A DNA stretch of 64,000 nucleotides from Spodoptera frugiperda. Its lineage: Eukaryota; Arthropoda; Insecta; Lepidoptera; Noctuidae. The position numbers were made by a program, and so were the translations under genes. Each line of letters begins with the position of its first letter. The first letter of the stretch is position 1. The stretch is from assembly GCF_023101765.2 (NCBI RefSeq), contig NC_064239.1:124001-188000 (forward strand), given 5' to 3'. The notes beneath the pieces were generated by a model that ran no database searches, was not told the DNA's origin, and saw only the letters and a list, made by a program, of their open reading frames with translations. This document shows positions 1 through 12,446 of this stretch, in pieces.

Positions 1-1443
1 TACTCACTATATTCTTAGGTACAACTCCTAATTAAAATTCTGCAGTGGGTGGGAGCTCGTTACGTCATCGCCAGCTATAGAACGTACCTGGGTGACCTCA
101 TGAGATTTTAAAATCAATGTATACTACTAGTCTCCTTAAGTTTTTGACTTCGCAAGAAAAAAAATACGTGTCGCAATATTTTTAATTAAAAACCAACAAT
201 AAAGAAATAGTCACATCTCATTCCCTAAAAGATATTTAGATAGATGTATTTTTTTCTGTTTACACCGTAGTAATTTGTGTAGCAGTGTGGCTGGTGGTCA
301 GTAGTTCAGTACTACAAAGTCCCCACTATATAGTATTAAGGCCGCGGCACCGTTCTCTGTTCTTTGTGTCATTCCTAGTTCCCTGGCCTTCATCCAAGTG
401 GGTCGGTAGGATGGACATCTGTAACGCGAAGCTTTAACTACATTCTAGTGACATTTTGTTTTACACCAAATAACGATCCACTCGAGTAACTATCACGTGC
501 TGCCATAAAGCTCCAGACTAAGTTGCGTGACTAAGGCTGCAGAGGGCGTGTCATAACCAAAATGTATAATATTGAAGCATCCCAAGCCTCGATGTCAATA
601 TAAGTCCTTAAATATTTACCAACTAGAATTTAATATTATAAATCCGAGTCCAACCTTTACAAATCGGTTCATCTCGATTGCGCTCAAGTTTAGTGGTAAA
701 CGATTGATCGGTGCAGGTAGACTGGAGATATCGAAAGTCATTGCACGTGAAGTCACACTTCACTACACACCGATCATTTACATTTTAAGATAGATAGGTC
801 TCTCTTTGATTTTTAATTCAGTAACTGCAGCTACTAAGCGTTGACACAACGTAGTTTTATATAATCTAGTTTAGTGCTATACATGTTTACTATAAAAAGC
901 GGTTGGCAATATAGATGACCGCTATCTATCCTCCATAAACAATCGCAAGTGACACAAGTAGAGAAGTTCGAACAGCTTTGTTTTTGAATACATGGAGCTG
1001 CATGTATGAGCTCGGGTTCATCTACGGCTGGGTTTAGGCCTACTCTTCTTGCCTACTACTCGGGTATGGGCATCCTTCAACTCCATCAGCTTCCAGCGAT
1101 TTTGACGATATCGATGTCGTCTACCCAACATATTTTTAAGCGAGTTTAGCTTCTTTTTGTAACCATTTTTCTACATTCGGTGACAATGTCACTCCATGAC
1201 TCACGCTATTATGATCCTTTGTGCTCCCAGAAATCCTCTTCAGGATAAAAGTTATAGTTTTATTTCTTAGTAGAGAATCCGAGGAACATAGTTTTTGAAC
1301 AAGCCCACCACCAGGTAAGGGTTTTGTAGGCAAGTATGTAAGTAGGCTTGTAATGATGTGCACCTCCTGTACTAGATCTGAATTATTCCTTGCTATCGCC
1401 AGTATACGAGCGACATACTTATAGTTGGTTGTATCGTTTCCAG
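1..1443. other. Intronic/upstream DNA of the reticulon-like gene; no coding exon seen
   Basis: AT-rich sequence lying upstream of the penultimate reticulon exon and probably intronic to that gene. I see no exon with convincing splice sites. Bases about 37-180 resemble a stretch near 14908-15040 (a GTGGG-rich head, TACGTCA, then an A-rich tail), which suggests copies of one old dispersed repeat. Confidence 0.5.
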
Positions 1444-2139
1444 GGTGGATAGCACTGTTCACTCTGCCGAAGGCGTATGAGATGAACAAGGCGCAGGTGG
1501 ACGCCAACCTGGAGCTCGTACGTGGCAAGATCAACGAGATCTCCGCCAAGTGAGTATACGCCGATATTAAAGTACCAAGTACCTATTTGTTACGAATTAA
1601 TTTGTATTATTTCTTGGTCACACGTGACATTGATAATTTTTTATGATGACTTATCATAAGATTGTCATACAGATATGGAATATTTTTTGCTATTATTTGA
1701 TTTCCAACGATGTATCGTCAATGTACAAGTTGAGAGACTCTTGTTAATGTTTCTGCTAGTACCTTGTCTCTTACAGGTTTTGTTTATTACCTATATTAGC
1801 AGTTGGAAAATGCTATTGTTGCAATATAATATTACCGGTGTTTGTCGAAGTATCAAATTACTTAATTATATTACGTATTAAGTACAAGTTCTGCATAAAC
1901 AGCACTTGACTACTGTACTATTTAATATTGCAATGATCAGTCATACAGTTTAGCAGAATATGTAGGTGTAATCACGAGTGGAAAGTTAGTCATCAGCATT
2001 AAAGTTGCAGTAAGGTACAGTGCATGTGTCTTTATGTTCGATGTACATAATTAATTATATAACATGTATGTTTGTGTGTGTCAGGGTGCGGGCGGCGGTG
2101 CCGCTGGGCAGGAAGTCGGAGAGCGAGAAGGACAAGTAG
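1444..2139 (+). CDS. Rtnl1: Reticulon-like protein, last two coding exons
   Basis: The two 3'-terminal exons of a reticulon gene, an ER-membrane protein whose reticulon homology domain bends tubular ER. Exon A is 1444-1549, entered from a CAG acceptor in phase 2, and encodes the tail of the domain, including LFTLPKAYEMNKAQVDANLE, the conserved stretch after the second hydrophobic hairpin. It ends at an AA|GTGAGT donor. Exon B is 2085-2139; it completes a lysine and encodes VRAAVPLGRKSESEKDK and a TAG stop. This short basic/acidic tail (KVRAAVPLGRK) matches insect reticulon C-termini. The frame is kept across the 535-bp intron. Earlier exons, with the hydrophobic hairpins and variable N-terminus, lie outside the window to the left. 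The family call is firm; the symbol rests on the general insect single-gene pattern. Confidence 0.85.
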
Positions 2140-2200
2140 GCGGGAGCGAGACGCAGCACGCTCAGTACTTCACTGTTTGTTATATTTATTATTATGTACT

Positions 2201-2206
2201 ATTAAA
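2201..2206 (+). terminator. Poly(A) signal of the reticulon-like gene
   Basis: An ATTAAA hexamer, the common variant poly(A) signal, lies 62 bases after the TAG stop in AT-rich DNA, so the 3'UTR would be short. Confidence 0.5.
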
Positions 2207-2682
2207 GATAACTACTTTACGTGTAAAGCTTTATGAGACGAGTCATGCGGAGATTATTGTATTTGCTTTTTGAAATTTTAAATTAAAATAACTGTCGAAC
2301 CGACTGTTGTTTTTATTTCACTGTAATGTGCATTAATTATATTATTGCTGTTATCCTTTACATAACATAGAGCCAATCCTTCCACTTCAGAAAAGGAAAA
2401 GCCAAGTAGAAGATATGACATACATTTCCCCAGTTATATCATTATCCCTGGCAGCTATTGTTATACACCATACACCGGGCACGACATCAGGCTGAACGCC
2501 ATTACTGAGAATTTTCAGAAATCGAAAAACTAATGAACCCGAGCCATCTTTCACGTCCTCGCTCAATACTGCATACTTGCAATGAAATTCTTTTATATAG
2601 TAATATCTCGAGCGAGCTCATTTCTCCTCTTTCTACACACTCGACTCGTTCCGTTCAACTATTTCGTGGACAAACACACACA

Positions 2683-2957
2683 ACGTCACGCCTTTTATCC
2701 CCGAAGGGGTAGGCAGAGGTGCACATTACGGCACGTAATGCCGCTATACAATGTACACCCACTTTTCACCATTTGTGTTATAAGTCCCATGTAATAGGGG
2801 GTGAGCCTATTGCCATATCCTGGACACAATTCCAGACTCCGTCCTACTACCGAGAAATTTTCGAAAATCTGAAAAAAGCCCAGTAATACTTTGCCCGACC
2901 CGGGAATCGAACCTGAAACCCCTTGTTCGGCAGTCGCACTTGCGACCAAAAGCAATG
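2683..2957 (-). repeat. tRNA-derived SINE (family A), full-length-like
   Basis: Read on the minus strand, it starts with a tRNA-like head that includes a box B motif (GGTTCGATTCC, complement of about 2906-2916). A body follows with a CCCTATTACATGGGACTTATA segment and a CTTCGGGGATAAAAGGCGTGACG-like tail. Related copies lie at 27432-27612 (plus strand) and 39415-39542 (partial). It sits next to another common repeat remnant at about 2958-3140, so the insertion may be nested. Confidence 0.7.
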
Positions 2958-3469
2958 GATTTTATTATTAGTGATATACAAGCCTTTTTTAAGGGGGAAA
3001 ACCATCCAATGACTTCTCCCACCTTGGGCGAGGCGAGGGAGAGTGTCAGACTCTTACTGACTAATTCTACACTGTTTCTACTGCTGCTTTTCGAGGCGGA
3101 ACCCCGGTGAACCCACTAGGTCGTTCACAGCTCCGGAGATTTATAAGCTTAAATTCAGATGGCAAGTGCTAAGCGTAAGGCTATATTTCTTTTCAAAAAG
3201 ATTATATGAACTTAAATTTTGCAAGAAAACACTAGACAATTCAAATAATTTACTATACTATCAATAATAATACTAGGTACCAGTAGATTCGGTACTAGAG
3301 AATGTTACATATTCTAGCTACGTTTTTCACAACACGTTTTCCTTATTTAATTTAACACATTTTTGTCGTTATCGTACAGGTTGGACTCCCAACTAACCAA
3401 ACCTCAACGGCGTATTTTTTATACTCGCAACTCTTTATACGTATTCGAGCAAAAGTATGTATTCATTAA

Positions 3470-3720
3470 TGCCCGGTTTACATTATTCCAGTCCAGCGAT
3501 CCAGTCCAGTACTGGATTGCTTACTGGAAAAATGTAAACCGGCACTGGAATGAACTAAATCCAGTAAGCATTCCAGTCCAGTAACTGGATTCGAGGTCTA
3601 CTTTTTGGTCCAGTGCGATCAATCCAGTGCAACTGGAATAATGTAGACGTAACAGATCCAGTCCAGTAAGCAATCCAGTACTGGACTGGATCGCTGGACT
3701 GGAATAATGTAAACCGGGCA
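3470..3720. mobile_element. Palindromic MITE, PIF/Harbinger-like
   Basis: A 251-bp element whose ends are inverted copies of each other over about 58 bp. The left end begins TGCCCGGTTTACATTATTCC and the right end is the exact complement, ending ...CCGGGCA. The inside is rich in CCAGT/ACTGG motifs, so the whole unit can fold on itself. It is flanked by TAA on both sides (3467-3469 and 3721-3723). A 3-bp TWA target duplication is typical of PIF/Harbinger elements. There is no coding capacity. Confidence 0.75.
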
Positions 3721-6700
3721 TAACGGTGTTTACTTCCGAATTTGATCGTCCAGCAAATAGGCCGCGCGTGGAAGACTTTAAGAAAGCTAATTTGACTCCA
3801 GAAAGGCCTTCCTCAGGTCTACACTGCTAATAAGAAATCAGCGAAAACCATGCCTTAAATTTGATCGCTCAAAACATGATCTAGGAGGTTTAGGGACTTC
3901 CTGTTCTCCCACCAGCGTAGAATGTATTTGTACAGCAGCGTCCGATGTCGGGTCTATCGGTGGCCTAAGGATTGAATAATGCAGTTCTGTTTTGTTAGAC
4001 AGTAGCGTGTGTGTGATATGTGATATGGGCCAGCATTGCCTTTGAGCGTAAAATAGAAATTATAGGTGCTTGGCGAGATAAGAGGCAGATAAGGATGTAA
4101 CTTTCGTTACATTTCCGACAGTCTGGTGAAACAGGGGCCTCAGGCAGGATAACTGACTCTAACATAATTATCATCAAGCAGCTGATTATGTTAATGGAGA
4201 ACTGTCTTCGAGCACTTAATCTGCGATAGATACTCACCGTTGTGAGTTTAGCTCGCAACTTGCAAATCGATGCCTAGTATGGTTTTTAAAGTATTAAATA
4301 GTAAAAAAAATTAAGTCTAATAGATTTGTCTAACTAAAGTGTCCTCAAATTAAACGTGCGGCTCTGCATTGCTTTCTTCGTATCTCTTAATTATAGGATG
4401 GTTACGCGTCTCACAAAAAGCCTAATAAAAGCCGGATAGACTGGACAATTAAAAATTTGGCGAACGACACTCTGAAAAGCCGGACATGGTCGGCTTTAAC
4501 GATGATGTTAGATGGCAATCATAGGTAGAGGGACTAGAAGTATCGACATCCACAGTTATTACTACAGAAATCAGTCACCGATCTTCGGCCTTTTTGTAAT
4601 AAAGTGAAAAGTCCTGAGGAAAAGTCTAATAACTTTTAGTTCATTATGCCGATATCAGATTTTTGCTTAGTAGAGTTAGGTATTTGTATAGTTTATGGTC
4701 ACATAGTCTATGGTCACTACCATCTGATACTGACATTTGTCAGTGTCAATGTCATGTCATACAGTAACTCAAAGTCAAAGTCCACTTTGATTCCAATAAG
4801 TGTTTGCTCAACCCGCAATGTAAATAACTTTGAAATGTAAAATAAAATTTTGATAAAATCTAATTTAAAAATCTTTTGTACCTGTTTATTTTGTAGTTAT
4901 TATATTTTTTTGTAAGAGTCTTACTATAAGTTGAATTTAGTAAAAATCAGTTTCTTGCACATAATATCAAGTTAGTAAGCTGTAAGGCCAGAGCATGTGA
5001 AAGCGAATGATGTAAGGAAGCACGTAATATTGAAACATTGGAAATAAGTGTGAACTGCCTTGTGGTACAGATCGTACTCTGAATACTGACATAACTGCGG
5101 CATGGCGAGCAGCACAAGGTTTGTAAACATGTGTATTGAATACATTCTGCTGGAGGTGGAGAGGAGCAGTCAGTGTGCCAGTGGTTCAGTCAATATTGTG
5201 CAGTGTAGTGTAGTGGTTACTGACTCCAACACCTCACCTCCTCGACACTAGTGTTGTTTCTGTCCAGTATAATATGTATGAGCTTTCTTATTTTTATTTA
5301 ATTTTATTTTATTAGTCTGTGTGTCCCATGTTACACTATTTTTATTCAATTTACTTGTAGCATTTTCATTGAATTTACTTAGTACTTACCCATTATAGAA
5401 TGTTCCTTAGACTATACCCTTAATGTTTACATACATTTTTAAGATATTTTTATATAATATAATAAAGTGTAACATTCTAGAATATAATTATATACTTGTG
5501 TGTAGGTACTTAATGACATTAAAATACCTGCCTGACCCAACTTCTTCATATTTACTGTCCTATTGCTGTCTTATAGTGTCATGCTTAGTGACATTATGCA
5601 ACTTAAAATTAATACCAAAAGATGATTATGTCAACCTATAATTAAAACAAATTGTACCAAAAACAATAGCACAGCACAGCTCTAATGAAGCCATAAAAAT
5701 TAATTGTTGTGTGAAAAGGGATATCATTATCTGCTCTCATACTGAAACACTGTGACACGAGCACAAGTAGTTAGTAGTTACCACGTCTGTCTCTTTGACT
5801 AGCACTATAATATCACTAGAGTTGTCATTGGTTTGTGGTTTCCAGGTGACAAGTGTATATCTTCTGTATAACATGAGGGGATAATGCCAGCTTCCTTTGC
5901 ACAGTATGTAGCTCTTTCATTCTCTACCTTATACTAACTACTCACTTAGTTTTACGGGTGGCTTTCAATTAATTCTACTAAACGGGTACATTGGTTGGCT
6001 TCCAAACTAATAACAATCCTGTTGTGTTGTTTGATTGTGTGGAAAATGATTTCAATTTAGACATAGTTCTAACATACTATTCTACTAAACTACCTATTCC
6101 CGTTTTTTGGTATTTTAATAAAAATTAGGTACTAATAGTTAGTATTCCATAAATATACTTTTCAAGGAAAATATTAATAATTAATAATAATACAATTAAT
6201 AAATTTCCTTGATTAGAAGACAAATATTAAGTATTGTAACAAAAAGTTGCCTTGGGTTTTTCACTTGTGGTTTGTCTTGTTTTACCTCAAAATAATTAAC
6301 AATTTACCAATAACAACCAACTTGCGTGCTGTTCACATCATGGACTGTGTCACTAGGTATTTTATTACTTATACTCAGTTCTGAACTGAGCATTGTGTCA
6401 TTATGTTGGTTTGCTTTTCATCCATGAAGGCTACAAAATAAATCTCATAGTTGTGAAACTTACAAATATCTTGCAACTTATCTTTTACTCAGCCATGAAC
6501 AAGTGGAGAGTTGCGACATTATTAACTAAATTAAATTAAATAAGAACACAGGCCTATCTGTCTGGCTGTTTACATGCTTTGCCTTGACTAAATCTCTTCG
6601 AGAATTTGATAAGACAAGGGATATGCTTTATTTATCTTGAAACACAAACACTACTTGTAAAATATGATGAGATATATTTTGTAGCAATGGCGCCACTCTC

Positions 6701-7531
6701 AGACAGCGCAGTGAACAAACTGGCAGCTGTTTGAAGGTGAGTGCCATGCACTGCACAAGTGTCGTCAGATATCCAGTAGCTGTGCAACTGTCCTTGACCA
6801 ATAATTGAGTAGATTTGAATGATTGAGACCTGTAGAGGTACAGAGACAGATGTCTGACGTCAGTTGACTTGGTTTATGTTCTGCTTGACCCATTCCATGG
6901 CACTTGTGGCAGCTAGGGGCGCGCGGCTGTGGTGAGGCGAGCACAATGCTCGCGCGCCGCGCTCCGCCGCCGCGCCCGCGCCGCTGCGGCCCTGCGCCGC
7001 CGCCGGTAGGTAGCTACTCGCCGTCCGCTAATACCTGTGTACACTGTGTTCCAACAAGTAGAGCACTGAACAAATACTTCAGTACCCGAGTAATCTCCAC
7101 CAGCTTCCCGGCTCCTGACACCAATCTCGTCGTATTTACTCATGTAGACGTTATTCGCCATTCATTCTCCGAAGCGTTGTTACTGTAGATGGTTGTGTCG
7201 GATTTAATTAAAACTCTATATAACGTGTTCGTCATCGGTTTGTCCGTACCGCGAGTCAAGCCATTACGGCAGTACTAAGCACTAAAGCATTTTCTTGTTC
7301 AATTAATTGTCAATTAAATAGTAATTGATCAGAGCAAGTCCGGAGTATCGCGGTGGAGATGTAAGTGTTGTGTTGCCTAGTGGGTCACTGTGTGTGTGGG
7401 TGGTAGGGTGGAGGTCCAGTGGCGCGCGGCCGGGCTGCCGCCGCCAGCTGAGTGCCGAGACGTGCCCGCGGTGCCCAGCCAGTCCTGCACCTCCGTGTTA
7501 CTAACAAACCACTAATATAAGTTTCATTGAA

Positions 7532-7542
7532 ATGGACGACGG
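7532..7542 (+). CDS. Predicted 11-nt first coding exon of the riboflavin transporter
   Basis: ATG GAC GAC GG followed by a GTATGT donor. The two spare bases plus the first G of exon 2 (10261, after a TGCTGCAG acceptor) restore the frame that runs unbroken into the transporter. The upstream 7385-7531 stretch is GC-rich and leader-like. This is inference from phase and splice sites only; translation may instead begin at the ATG at 10322. Confidence 0.5.
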
Positions 7543-10500
7543 GTATGTTTTAATTAAGCATTGTTTCATTATCGTGGTAATTAAATAAATAACTAGTTTC
7601 TATGTTACGTTAACTCTTATATTAGTGTTCCACTGTTTTATTTTATTAGAAACTGGTTGCGATTATAAAGCTGCAAGTAAACAACAAGTATAGCTTCACG
7701 CACCTTTTTAAAGAAACAATATCCAAATAACTAGTTTGTATTTATATTTGGTAATTTAATTATTATTTCTGTAGTCAAATAATTCGGATGTAGTGATACA
7801 GGTGCTTTGTAAAATTGATATAAACCTTGAAATTATTCATTATTTTAAATAAATAATGAGTTTAAATGAAATGTAATGCCAGTACAAGAAGCAGTTGATG
7901 TATTAATATTTTACAAAATATAATTTAGTTAATCTAATCGCAGCTGCTGTGCCATGCTGACGCATGCATTAATCGCGGTTACGTTCGGTTCCATAGCATC
8001 GGAACAAATCTATATTTTTTTTCATATAATTTGAATTTGAATTAATGAATGATGCGGTGTAATCAAATGCGAAGCGAATCAGTAGTTGCGATAGTGTGGA
8101 CAGCCACTTAACTTACATAATGATGTACACGGCGGCCATCACATCAACCTACCTCAATTTGTCGCATATTTCAAAGCATTTTCGACTTATTTACAAGTTA
8201 CAATCAGTTACTAATAGCATTGCACCTTTGTTGTCATTAGAATATTTCTACTTAACGACAGTTAATGAGGTGTGAGCACTTGCATTCACTACTCAATTAT
8301 TTTTGTAGTATGTTAATAAAACAGTGAGTAGAAAACTAGTCAACAGGTATCTTCCCCAGCTAGAACAATATTTTGAATAGAACTAAACAAGGTGACCTTA
8401 TTTTTCGTCTACCACGGCTAGATTTGTGTAATCTATTGACAAATTTCTGAAGTTATGTATATCATTTTTGATTATTTCGTTATTTTGTAAAAAAAAAACT
8501 TTAATTTAAATAATTTTCAATATTATTATTATTCTCTTCATATCACTTTGAATTGATTCTCTAACATATTTCGTTACTAAATTGAAGTAAATTGCGGCAT
8601 AGAAAATCTATACATCCATCCATACTTATACATTTTATTTCTTTGACGCGCTAATCTACGGAACTACTGGTCCGATTTTAAATTCTTTTTGTGTTGGAAA
8701 GTGCATATATCGAGGAAGCTATAAGCTAAAACATCACGCTATGGCCAATGGGAGCTGAGCAGCGGGTGAAACTGCGCGGGGGCATCTAATATTCGTCGCA
8801 TGGAAAATTCAGTACCAACAAACTGCCGGTTGATTCAGCTGTAGTGAATGTTAAAGTATCAATTAACCTCGTGTCTGTCGGTATATGAGACACAATAGAA
8901 AACACATTGTGTCTCGCGTAGATCTGTGTTCCGACATACAACGGGTTAAAAGTGCTATGAAAGAATTATTAGGGTATTACGTTTTTTGATTACTTTGTTA
9001 AACATATAGTTAATATAATAGTTCTAATCTATATTAATATATGAATCTGAAAAGTTTGTTTGAACGCGCTAATCTCCGAAACTACTGATCCGAATTGAAA
9101 AATTCTCTTTGTGGTGGATCTCAGCTCTTATTAATACGTTAGCGCGGAAATAGCCTAGTATTTACCGACTTCAAAAATGGAGAAAGCACCAACCTCCAAC
9201 CTATCAGTACTTATAATATTTATTTTTGCTTTTTAGTTTTTTTGTTTTTTGAAGTCGATTTTTTAATGAATAAATGAAATCTTTGTCAATAGAGTACATA
9301 ATATATAGACGTGACATACAATTTCTTTAAAGATGACACTCACCATGCTTTGTTCTATGAAAGAAATTAGCAGGGATTTTGATAAAATGAAATTTTGTTG
9401 ATTTATGTAATTAGGTATTGTTTGTAGACACCACAGACACTAACACGACTAACAGGAAATGTACAGAAACAGTTTTGTTCCCGATAAGTGACGCGACAAC
9501 GTATAATACTAAGTATTGAGTTCACTTCGTGGTCGTGGCCGTGACCTTATGATTTGTTGTGTACGCCGCGGTCGCGAATTATCTTTACATTCGAGCAGAC
9601 AGTACGCACACTGAACTCTGCAAATAACTTACTGAACACGTTGGAGTGCAGCAACACATGCGTGCGACGCGGACGTCTCGGTCCCGTGCTGTCCATCCAG
9701 TGTCCAGTCGCGCACTGCTCCCTGTGGGCGACGTCTGTCTCCCCGACCGGTACAAACACCACTTGTAGCACAATCTGCTGTAGCGCCCAATCAGTCGTTA
9801 TCAATTATCGCTGTCTCAATAAGTATTTCGATACTTTATCGGATTTCATCTACTTACTTAATAACTCTAGTACTAACACTCGGTTCCTCCTCCAGACCTC
9901 CGTATGTATTATTTGTTTCCTAAGTACGATAATGTACATCTGCTCCCGGTTGTAGGGTACCTGTAATATGTAGGTCGAGTAGGTCAACCGCTACAGTGGA
10001 CGAGCACCCCTGTCGCATTGATTTACAATGTTGTGCGACCATATTCGCTATAGATTGTGTTTAGCTAAATTCTAAACAAACACAAACTGTTACGTTGTAG
10101 TAATGTAGTGAATATTAAAGTATCGAGAATCGTTGAATCATGCTAAATTATTAGCTGATTGTACTTATCTAGCAGTGGACATAAATACAGAGCGGCACAA
10201 GTGTTTCAGTCGTGTCAGTAGTCAGTAGTGGTCGGTGACCGAGCGCGCATTGTGCTGCAGGTTGAACGAGGAGAAAGAGAGTTCGCCGTGTTTGGAACGC
10301 GAGGAACGAGCACCTGTCAACATGTTCGGAACTCAGCGCCGGGTGGCGCTCGACGTGCTCATGGCGTGCTGGGGGCTCGGCACGTGGCTCGGGGTCAACG
10401 GCCTGTACGTGCAACTGCCGCTGCTGGTAGACCGCCTGCCTGAGGGCTGGGCGCTGCCCTCCTCCATGGTGATGGCCGTGCAGCTCGCCAACAGCGGACT

Positions 10501-12200
10501 GCTAATATACGCGGTGATGCGCCGCCTGCTGCCGCGCGTGTCCGATGCCTACTACATCTCGGGGCTGCTCGTCATCGGCACGCTGGCGCTCTTACTGAAC
10601 GCCTTCCTCTACGAGAAAACTGCTGTGATAGGTTCCCAAGAACGGTCGATCGCTTACTTGGCGTTGACGTTCTTTGCGGCGTTGGTGGGCTGCACCAGCT
10701 CCGTGCTGTTCTACCCGTACTTAAGACATTTCCGTGATGTGTACCTGGCGACGTACTTGGTGGGTGAGGGTCTGAGCGGGTTCGTGCCGAGCCTGCTGGC
10801 GCTGGTGCAGGGCGTGGGCGGTGCACCCGAGTGCTTGCCCAACGAGGACAACACGATGCTGGAGCCGCACTACCCGCCCGCGCGGTTCGACACCACCGTG
10901 TTCCTGGTCCTGCTCGGCGGGCTGTCGGCCGCCAGCTTGGCCAGCTTCACCGTCATGAACAACTACAAGGGCTTCGACTCGGAGCGCGTGGCGCCGGCGG
11001 CGGCGGCCAAGGACGACGAGGCGACGTCCGAGCGGCCCTCGCTGCTCGTGCCGCGCTGGATGGGCGTGATGGCGCTGATGGCGGTGCTGAACGCACTGAA
11101 CAACGGCGTGATGCCGTCGGTGCAGTCGTACTCGTGCATGCCGTACGGCACGCGCGCGTACCACCTGGCGGTGACGCTGAGCGCGATGGCCAACCCGGCG
11201 GCGTGCCTGGCGGGCGTGTGGCTGCGGCCGGTGTCTGCGCGGGTGCTGGCCGCCATGCTGGCGTCCGCCTGCGTGCCCTTCGCGTACCTGCTGGCCACGG
11301 CGCTGCTCAGCCCGGCGCCGCCGCTGCAGTACAGCGCGGGCGGAGAAGTTCTCATCGTGAGTGTTTCACTCCATTTGTTTTCACAATCGTGTACACCGAT
11401 TCTATAAAGTAAAATGGAGCTGTAACTATGTTGTACCAAAATAGCGCGGAGTTGTTTCATAAATCTGGTGTATCGGTTTTACTAAATATTTATATATTCA
11501 AGATTTTGTTGTACACGATAGTGATTTATCTCTTGCGATGCATGGGTTATCAACAAATTATGTTCATAAAAAATATCTTAATTGTCACAAATGAGTGCGA
11601 CACGCGAGTCTCGTGTATAATTTTTATATTCCTATCGAAACTAGTTAAAATTACTAACTAGCAAAATCAGCTAAATGTTAACAATTCCACTGAAGTATCA
11701 AAGTATATAAAGTACCTATAGAGTTGATGGAGCCACGCCACGCGGAGTTCCTTCTCCTGTCTGCAGAGTTCAAACTGTAAAGTTACCCCAAGCACGGCCC
11801 TCGAGGTGCCTCTGACTTCTCCCTAGTTTGACTGGTTAAGTAATTTTGATTGGTTTAGCTACTTATCTAGTACTTAGTTTAAGTACTTTTGACGAGTTAA
11901 AGGTTTTGACTGCAACATGCATATTGTAAAGTGTACGAGTGGAGAATGTGAGTAGTGACGTGGTACATGTTCGTGCAGGTGGTGGCGTGGGTGTCGTCGT
12001 CGGGCGTGATCTCGTACGCGCGCATGTGGGTGTACGGGTGGGCGCGGGGCGGCGGCGCGCGCGGCATGCGGCTGTGCGGCGCGCTGGGCCAGCTCGGCTC
12101 CGTGCTGGGCTCCGCCAGCACCTACTTCATCGTCAACTACACGGCGCTGTTCGTGCAGCCCGACGCCTGCCCCGCCATCTCCTCGCTCACACACCTATAG
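7532..12200 (+). CDS. Riboflavin transporter (SLC52A family)
   Basis: Plasma-membrane riboflavin (vitamin B2) carrier. Exons 7532-7542, 10261-11356 and 11979-12200 join in frame to 442 aa, normal for SLC52A. Exon 1 encodes MDD plus two bases; exon 2 adds LNEEKESSPCLER and then the conserved core. Family hallmarks are the TM1 region ACWGLGTWLGVNGLYVQLP followed by LLVDRLPEGWALPSS, and mid-protein GCTSSVLFYPYLRHF with YLVGEGLSGFVPSLLALVQ. Both match vertebrate RFVT signatures (GEGLSG is very characteristic). About ten or eleven hydrophobic segments are visible. Exon 2 ends ATC|GTGAGT in phase 0; exon 3 starts GTGGTGGCG and ends in HL and TAG. The internal ATG at 10322 (MFGTQRR) is an alternative start. 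Exons 2 and 3 are very GC-rich. The call is firm for exons 2-3 and moderate for the tiny exon 1. Confidence 0.9.
7543..10260 (+). other. Intron 1 of the riboflavin transporter
   Basis: Mostly AT-rich. Two remnants of one repeat family carry GACGCGCTAATCTACGGAAC / GAACGCGCTAATCTCCGAAAC (about 8600-8790 and 9030-9125), wording common in lepidopteran Helitron/LINE-type remnants. A 9554-9955 stretch is open on the plus strand for about 130 codons with many cysteines, but it matches nothing I know and I treat it as chance. The 3' end has promoter-like motifs (10181-10219). Confidence 0.5.
10181..10219 (+). promoter_or_regulatory. Possible internal core promoter of the riboflavin transporter
   Basis: A TATA-like ATAAATA (10181-10187) is followed 25-30 bases later by TCAGT initiator motifs (10206-10210, 10215-10219), the usual arthropod TATA-to-initiator spacing. 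A transcript from here would run through the intron-1 acceptor unspliced and could start translation at the ATG at 10322. Inference only. Confidence 0.3.
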
Positions 12201-12440
12201 CGGCGCAGCACGCACCGAGGCGTAGCCACATGTGTTCTGTACTAGGTACAAACACTCATCACTAGTATTGTTATTAGTCCTATGCATCGGGCGCGCAACT
12301 CCAGGTTACGTGCCACTGCTGAGGATCCCGGAACCAACCAATCCAGACAAATATTTTGGATTCGTTCCTAAATGATCTCGTGCGTAGCAGTCGCACTGGA
12401 TACGGACGGGGCACACTACTTAACATTAGTTTATAAGAAT

Positions 12441-12446
12441 AATAAA
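12441..12446 (+). terminator. Poly(A) signal of the riboflavin transporter
   Basis: AATAAA 241 bases after the TAG stop, within AT-rich DNA; it gives a 3'UTR of about 260 bases. Confidence 0.6.

Larger units (their letters stand above)
2140..7379. other. Intergenic region between reticulon-like and SLC52A genes
   Basis: About 5.2 kb, mostly AT-rich and non-coding. It holds the SINE at 2683-2957, a palindromic MITE at 3470-3720, and an exon-like segment at 6685-6736 with acceptor- and GTGAGT-donor-like borders. A GC-rich patch at about 6910-7015 and a possible promoter/leader exon around 7215-7361 (TATATAA at about 7217, GGAGAT|GTAAGT donor) may belong to the 5' end of the riboflavin transporter gene. 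No long conserved reading frame was recognised. Confidence 0.5.

Noticed and set aside
9554..9955. Plus-strand 133-codon cysteine-rich frame in transporter intron 1
   Set aside because: No family resemblance, no initiating ATG context, and equally open frames on the opposite strand. Likely chance.
10721..11460. Long reading frames on other frames and the minus strand over the transporter exon
   Set aside because: Shadows of very GC-rich coding sequence; arginine/alanine-rich compositions with no family signature.
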